Part shown: positions 62,042 to 64,000 of the stretch, piece by piece
Layout of the letters: each line of letters opens with the position of its first letter
Position numbering within the stretch: position 1 is the stretch's first letter
Notes under the pieces: model-generated
What the model was told of the DNA's origin: nothing
What the model saw: the letters and a program-made list of their open reading frames with translations, nothing else
Database searches by the model: none
Assembly (NCBI RefSeq): GCF_000276605.1
Contig: NZ_AKJX01000089.1
Location: 26,100-90,099 of the forward strand
DNA from: Acidovorax sp. CF316
GTDB lineage: Bacteria > Pseudomonadota > Gammaproteobacteria > Burkholderiales > Burkholderiaceae_C
Reading direction: 5' to 3'
Length of the DNA stretch: 64,000 bases
Made by a program: the position numbers and the translations under genes

Positions 62042-62045
62042 ATGA
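61998..62045 (+). CDS. Possible 15-aa leader peptide overlapping rfbF start
   Basis: ATG 61998 follows AGGTGA and reads [15 protein letters not shown] then TGA at 62043-62045, overlapping the rfbF ATG (ATGA). This could couple ribosome flow to rfbF. It may be fortuitous, since the frame is short. Confidence 0.3.
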   Translation: MKTGQHTHAALECRP

Positions 62046-62824
62046 AGGCCGTGTTGCTGGCCGGGGGCCTGGGCACCCGCATCTCCGAAGAGTCGCATCT
62101 GCGCCCCAAGCCCATGATCGAGATCGGCGGGCGCCCCATCCTGTGGCACATCATGAAGACCTATGCCGCCCATGGGGTCAATGACTTCATCATCTGCCTG
62201 GGTTACAAGGGCTACATCATCAAGGAGTACTTCGCCAATTACTTCCTGCACATGTCGGACGTGACCTTCGACATGGCCGAGAACCGCATGGAAGTGCACC
62301 ACCGCCATGCCGAGCCCTGGCGCGTGACGCTGGTGGACACCGGCGAGTCCACGCTGACGGGGGGGCGCCTCAAGCGCGTGCGCGAGTACCTGCCGACGGG
62401 CGAGCCCTTCTGCTTCACCTATGGCGACGGGGTGGCCGACCTCGACATGGCCGCCCAGTTCGCCTTCCATGCCGCGCATGGCAAGCTGGCCACGGTGACG
62501 GCGGTGCTGCCCCCCGGCCGCTATGGCGCCCTGGTGCGCGATGGCGATGGCAAGGGCGAGGGCGTGAGCGGCTTCGTCGAGAAACCGCGCGGCGATGGTG
62601 GCTGGATCAATGGAGGGTTCTTCGTGCTGTCGCCCGAGGCGCTGGACCGCATCGAGGGCGATGCCACGCCCTGGGAGGCGGCGCCCATGGAGAGCCTGGC
62701 GCGCGATGGCGAGCTGATGGCGTTCGAACACCACGGCTTTTGGCAGCCTATGGACACGCTGCGCGAGAAGAACCTGCTCGAAGAGCTCTGGCAGAGCGGC
62801 CGCGCGCCCTGGAAGTGCTGGTGA
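62042..62824 (+). CDS. rfbF: Glucose-1-phosphate cytidylyltransferase
   Basis: A 260-residue nucleotidyltransferase. The N-terminal [25 protein letters not shown] binds [13 protein letters not shown] and NGGFFV are family motifs. It makes CDP-glucose, the precursor for 3,6-dideoxyhexoses in surface polysaccharides. ATG 62042 is preferred over GTG 62033 because GGAG lies 8 nt upstream. Stop overlaps a possible GTG start of rfbG. Confidence 0.94.
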   Translation: MKAVLLAGGLGTRISEESHLRPKPMIEIGGRPILWHIMKTYAAHGVNDFIICLGYKGYIIKEYFANYFLHMSDVTFDMAENRMEVHHRHAEPWRVTLVDTGESTLTGGRLKRVREYLPTGEPFCFTYGDGVADLDMAAQFAFHAAHGKLATVTAVLPPGRYGALVRDGDGKGEGVSGFVEKPRGDGGWINGGFFVLSPEALDRIEGDATPWEAAPMESLARDGELMAFEHHGFWQPMDTLREKNLLEELWQSGRAPWKCW

Positions 62825-62826
62825 GC

Positions 62827-63924
62827 ATGGCATTGCCCGACCCCCACTTCTGGCGCGGCAAGCGCGTGCTGCTCACGGGGCACACGGGCTTCAAGGGCAG
62901 CTGGCTGGCCCTGTGGCTGCAGCGCCTGGGCGCGCAGGTCACCGGCATGGCCCTGCCGCCGGCCACCGAGCCCAGCCTGTTCGCACTGGCCGGCGTGGCG
63001 CAGGGCATGGACAGCCATCTCGGCGACGTGCGTGATGCGGCGGCCACGGCGGCCCTCATCCAGGCGGCCCGCGCGGACATCGTGCTGCACCTGGCGGCAC
63101 AGGCGCTGGTGCGGCCCAGCTATGCCGCACCGCTCGATACCTATGCCACCAACGTCATGGGCACGGCCCATGTGCTCGATGCACTGCGCGGCCTGGCCGG
63201 CGTGCGCGTGGCGCTGGTGGTGACCACCGACAAGGTCTACCGCAACCGCGAATGGGTCTACCCCTACCGCGAAGACGATGCGCTGGGAGGGCACGACCCC
63301 TACAGCGCCAGCAAGGCCGCGGCGGAGATCGTGACCGCCAGCTACCGCGATGCCTTCCTGTCCGCGCAGGGTGTGGCCGTGGCCACCGCCCGTGCCGGCA
63401 ACGTGATCGGCGGCGGCGACTGGGCACCGGAGCGCCTTCTGCCCGATGCCGCTGCCGCCTGGTCGGCCGGCCAGACCCTGGTGCTGCGCAATCCCCATGC
63501 CACGCGACCCTGGCAGCATGTGCTGGAACCGCTGGCCGCCTACCTGCGCCTGGCCCAGGTGCTGTGGGAACAGCCCGGGCATGCCGGCGCCTACAACTTC
63601 GGCCCGGCGCCCCAGGATGCGGCCACGGTGGGCCGCGTCATCGAGATGGCGCGGGCCGCCTACCCTGCGGCCCCCGTGCGCTACCAGAGCGATGCGAGGA
63701 ACCCCCATGAGGCGGGCCTGCTGGCCCTGGACACTGCGCTGGCGCGCAATCGGCTGGAGATTGCCCCCTGCTGGGCCCTGCCCGAGGCCGTGGGCCGCAC
63801 CATGGCCTGGTACCGGGACCACCACGCGGGCGCCGATGCCCGTGCCCTGTGCGTGGCCGACATCCAGGCGTATGAACAGGCCTGCCGTGGTGCCAGCAGC
63901 ACCTCCCCGGAGGTTGTAGCGTGA
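62827..63924 (+). CDS. rfbG: CDP-glucose 4,6-dehydratase
   Basis: A 365-residue SDR enzyme. NAD motif LLTGHTGFKGSWLALWL and active site YSASKAAAE (Tyr/Lys) are clear, and VTTDKVYRNREWVYPYREDD matches RfbG. It converts CDP-glucose to CDP-4-keto-6-deoxyglucose. Start ATG 62827 is used; GTG 62821 overlaps the rfbF TGA and is possible. Confidence 0.94.
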   Translation: MALPDPHFWRGKRVLLTGHTGFKGSWLALWLQRLGAQVTGMALPPATEPSLFALAGVAQGMDSHLGDVRDAAATAALIQAARADIVLHLAAQALVRPSYAAPLDTYATNVMGTAHVLDALRGLAGVRVALVVTTDKVYRNREWVYPYREDDALGGHDPYSASKAAAEIVTASYRDAFLSAQGVAVATARAGNVIGGGDWAPERLLPDAAAAWSAGQTLVLRNPHATRPWQHVLEPLAAYLRLAQVLWEQPGHAGAYNFGPAPQDAATVGRVIEMARAAYPAAPVRYQSDARNPHEAGLLALDTALARNRLEIAPCWALPEAVGRTMAWYRDHHAGADARALCVADIQAYEQACRGASSTSPEVVA

Positions 63925-64000
63925 GCCGTTTCACCGTGGAGCCCACGCCGCTGGCAGGCCTGGTGGGCGTGCAGCGCCAGCCGCTCCCGGACAGCCGGGG
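63921..64000 (+). CDS. rfbC: dTDP-4-dehydrorhamnose 3,5-epimerase-like protein (5' end only)
   Basis: GTG 63921 overlaps the rfbG stop (GTGA) and follows GGAGG. The visible 26 codons (VEPTPLAGLVGVQRQPLPDS) match the start of RfbC-like epimerases. The gene runs out of the window; the likely substrate is a CDP- or dTDP-4-ketohexose. Confidence 0.75.
   Translation, partial: MSRFTVEPTPLAGLVGVQRQPLPDSR

Overview
The window is GC-rich chromosomal DNA from a flagellated betaproteobacterium, most likely Acidovorax or a close relative in the Comamonadaceae. The basis is protein character, the solitary Bug/TctC binding protein, the MocR and IclR regulators, the flg-flh-che-mot gene order, and intergenic repeats containing CCCCCTGAG. 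No rRNA, tRNA, CRISPR array, transposase or prophage gene was seen.

Layout. (1) 1-4447: a branched-chain amino acid type ABC importer (livH end, a livM-livG fusion, livF, a Tat-exported binding protein). (2) 4448-4839: a large structured inverted-repeat element between convergent genes. (3) 4840-7723: an NhaR-type regulator divergent from a TerC gene that has a short leader ORF, plus two small membrane-protein genes. (4) 7733-12720: an IclR regulator divergent from an operon of MBL-fold protein, FAD monooxygenase, DUF2783 protein and Bug protein, with a visible promoter and a 26-bp palindrome. (5) 12717-25573: housekeeping and envelope genes: MetY, CoA-binding protein, redoxin, DsbD, a giant AsmA-like DUF748 protein, AlaX, DUF1569, a creatininase-like amidohydrolase, a lipoprotein with two aspartyl-protease motifs and a PDZ domain, and a histidine phosphatase. 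(6) 25670-34003: an unbroken minus-strand run of amino-acid/amine genes (dehydratase, two LysE-type exporters, VOC protein, two PhzF paralogues, GST, aminotransferase, two cupins, EamA exporter), many overlapping by 4 nt and headed by a divergent MocR regulator. (7) 35668-38411: cardiolipin synthase and an HDOD protein. (8) 38480-61715: the flagellar regulon: flgL-K-J-I, an unknown secreted protein, flgH-G-F-E-D-C-B, divergent flgA-M-N, a second structured element, then fliA-flhG-flhF-flhA-flhB and cheZ-cheY-motB-motA. (9) 61998-64000: the start of a CDP-hexose branch of surface polysaccharide synthesis (rfbF, rfbG, start of an rfbC-like gene).

How it works together. The flagellar block encodes rod, hook, rings and junction proteins, export-gate proteins, the sigma-28/anti-sigma switch (fliA/flgM), polar-placement factors (flhF plus a degenerate FlhG), the stator, and the CheY/CheZ pair. 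The most unusual signal is non-coding. Two elements of about 270 bp (4494-4763 and 52074-52345, opposite orientation) share a conserved skeleton and five helices. Four helices have different sequences in the two copies but keep their pairing. Both lie between convergent genes, and one supplies the fliA stop codon.
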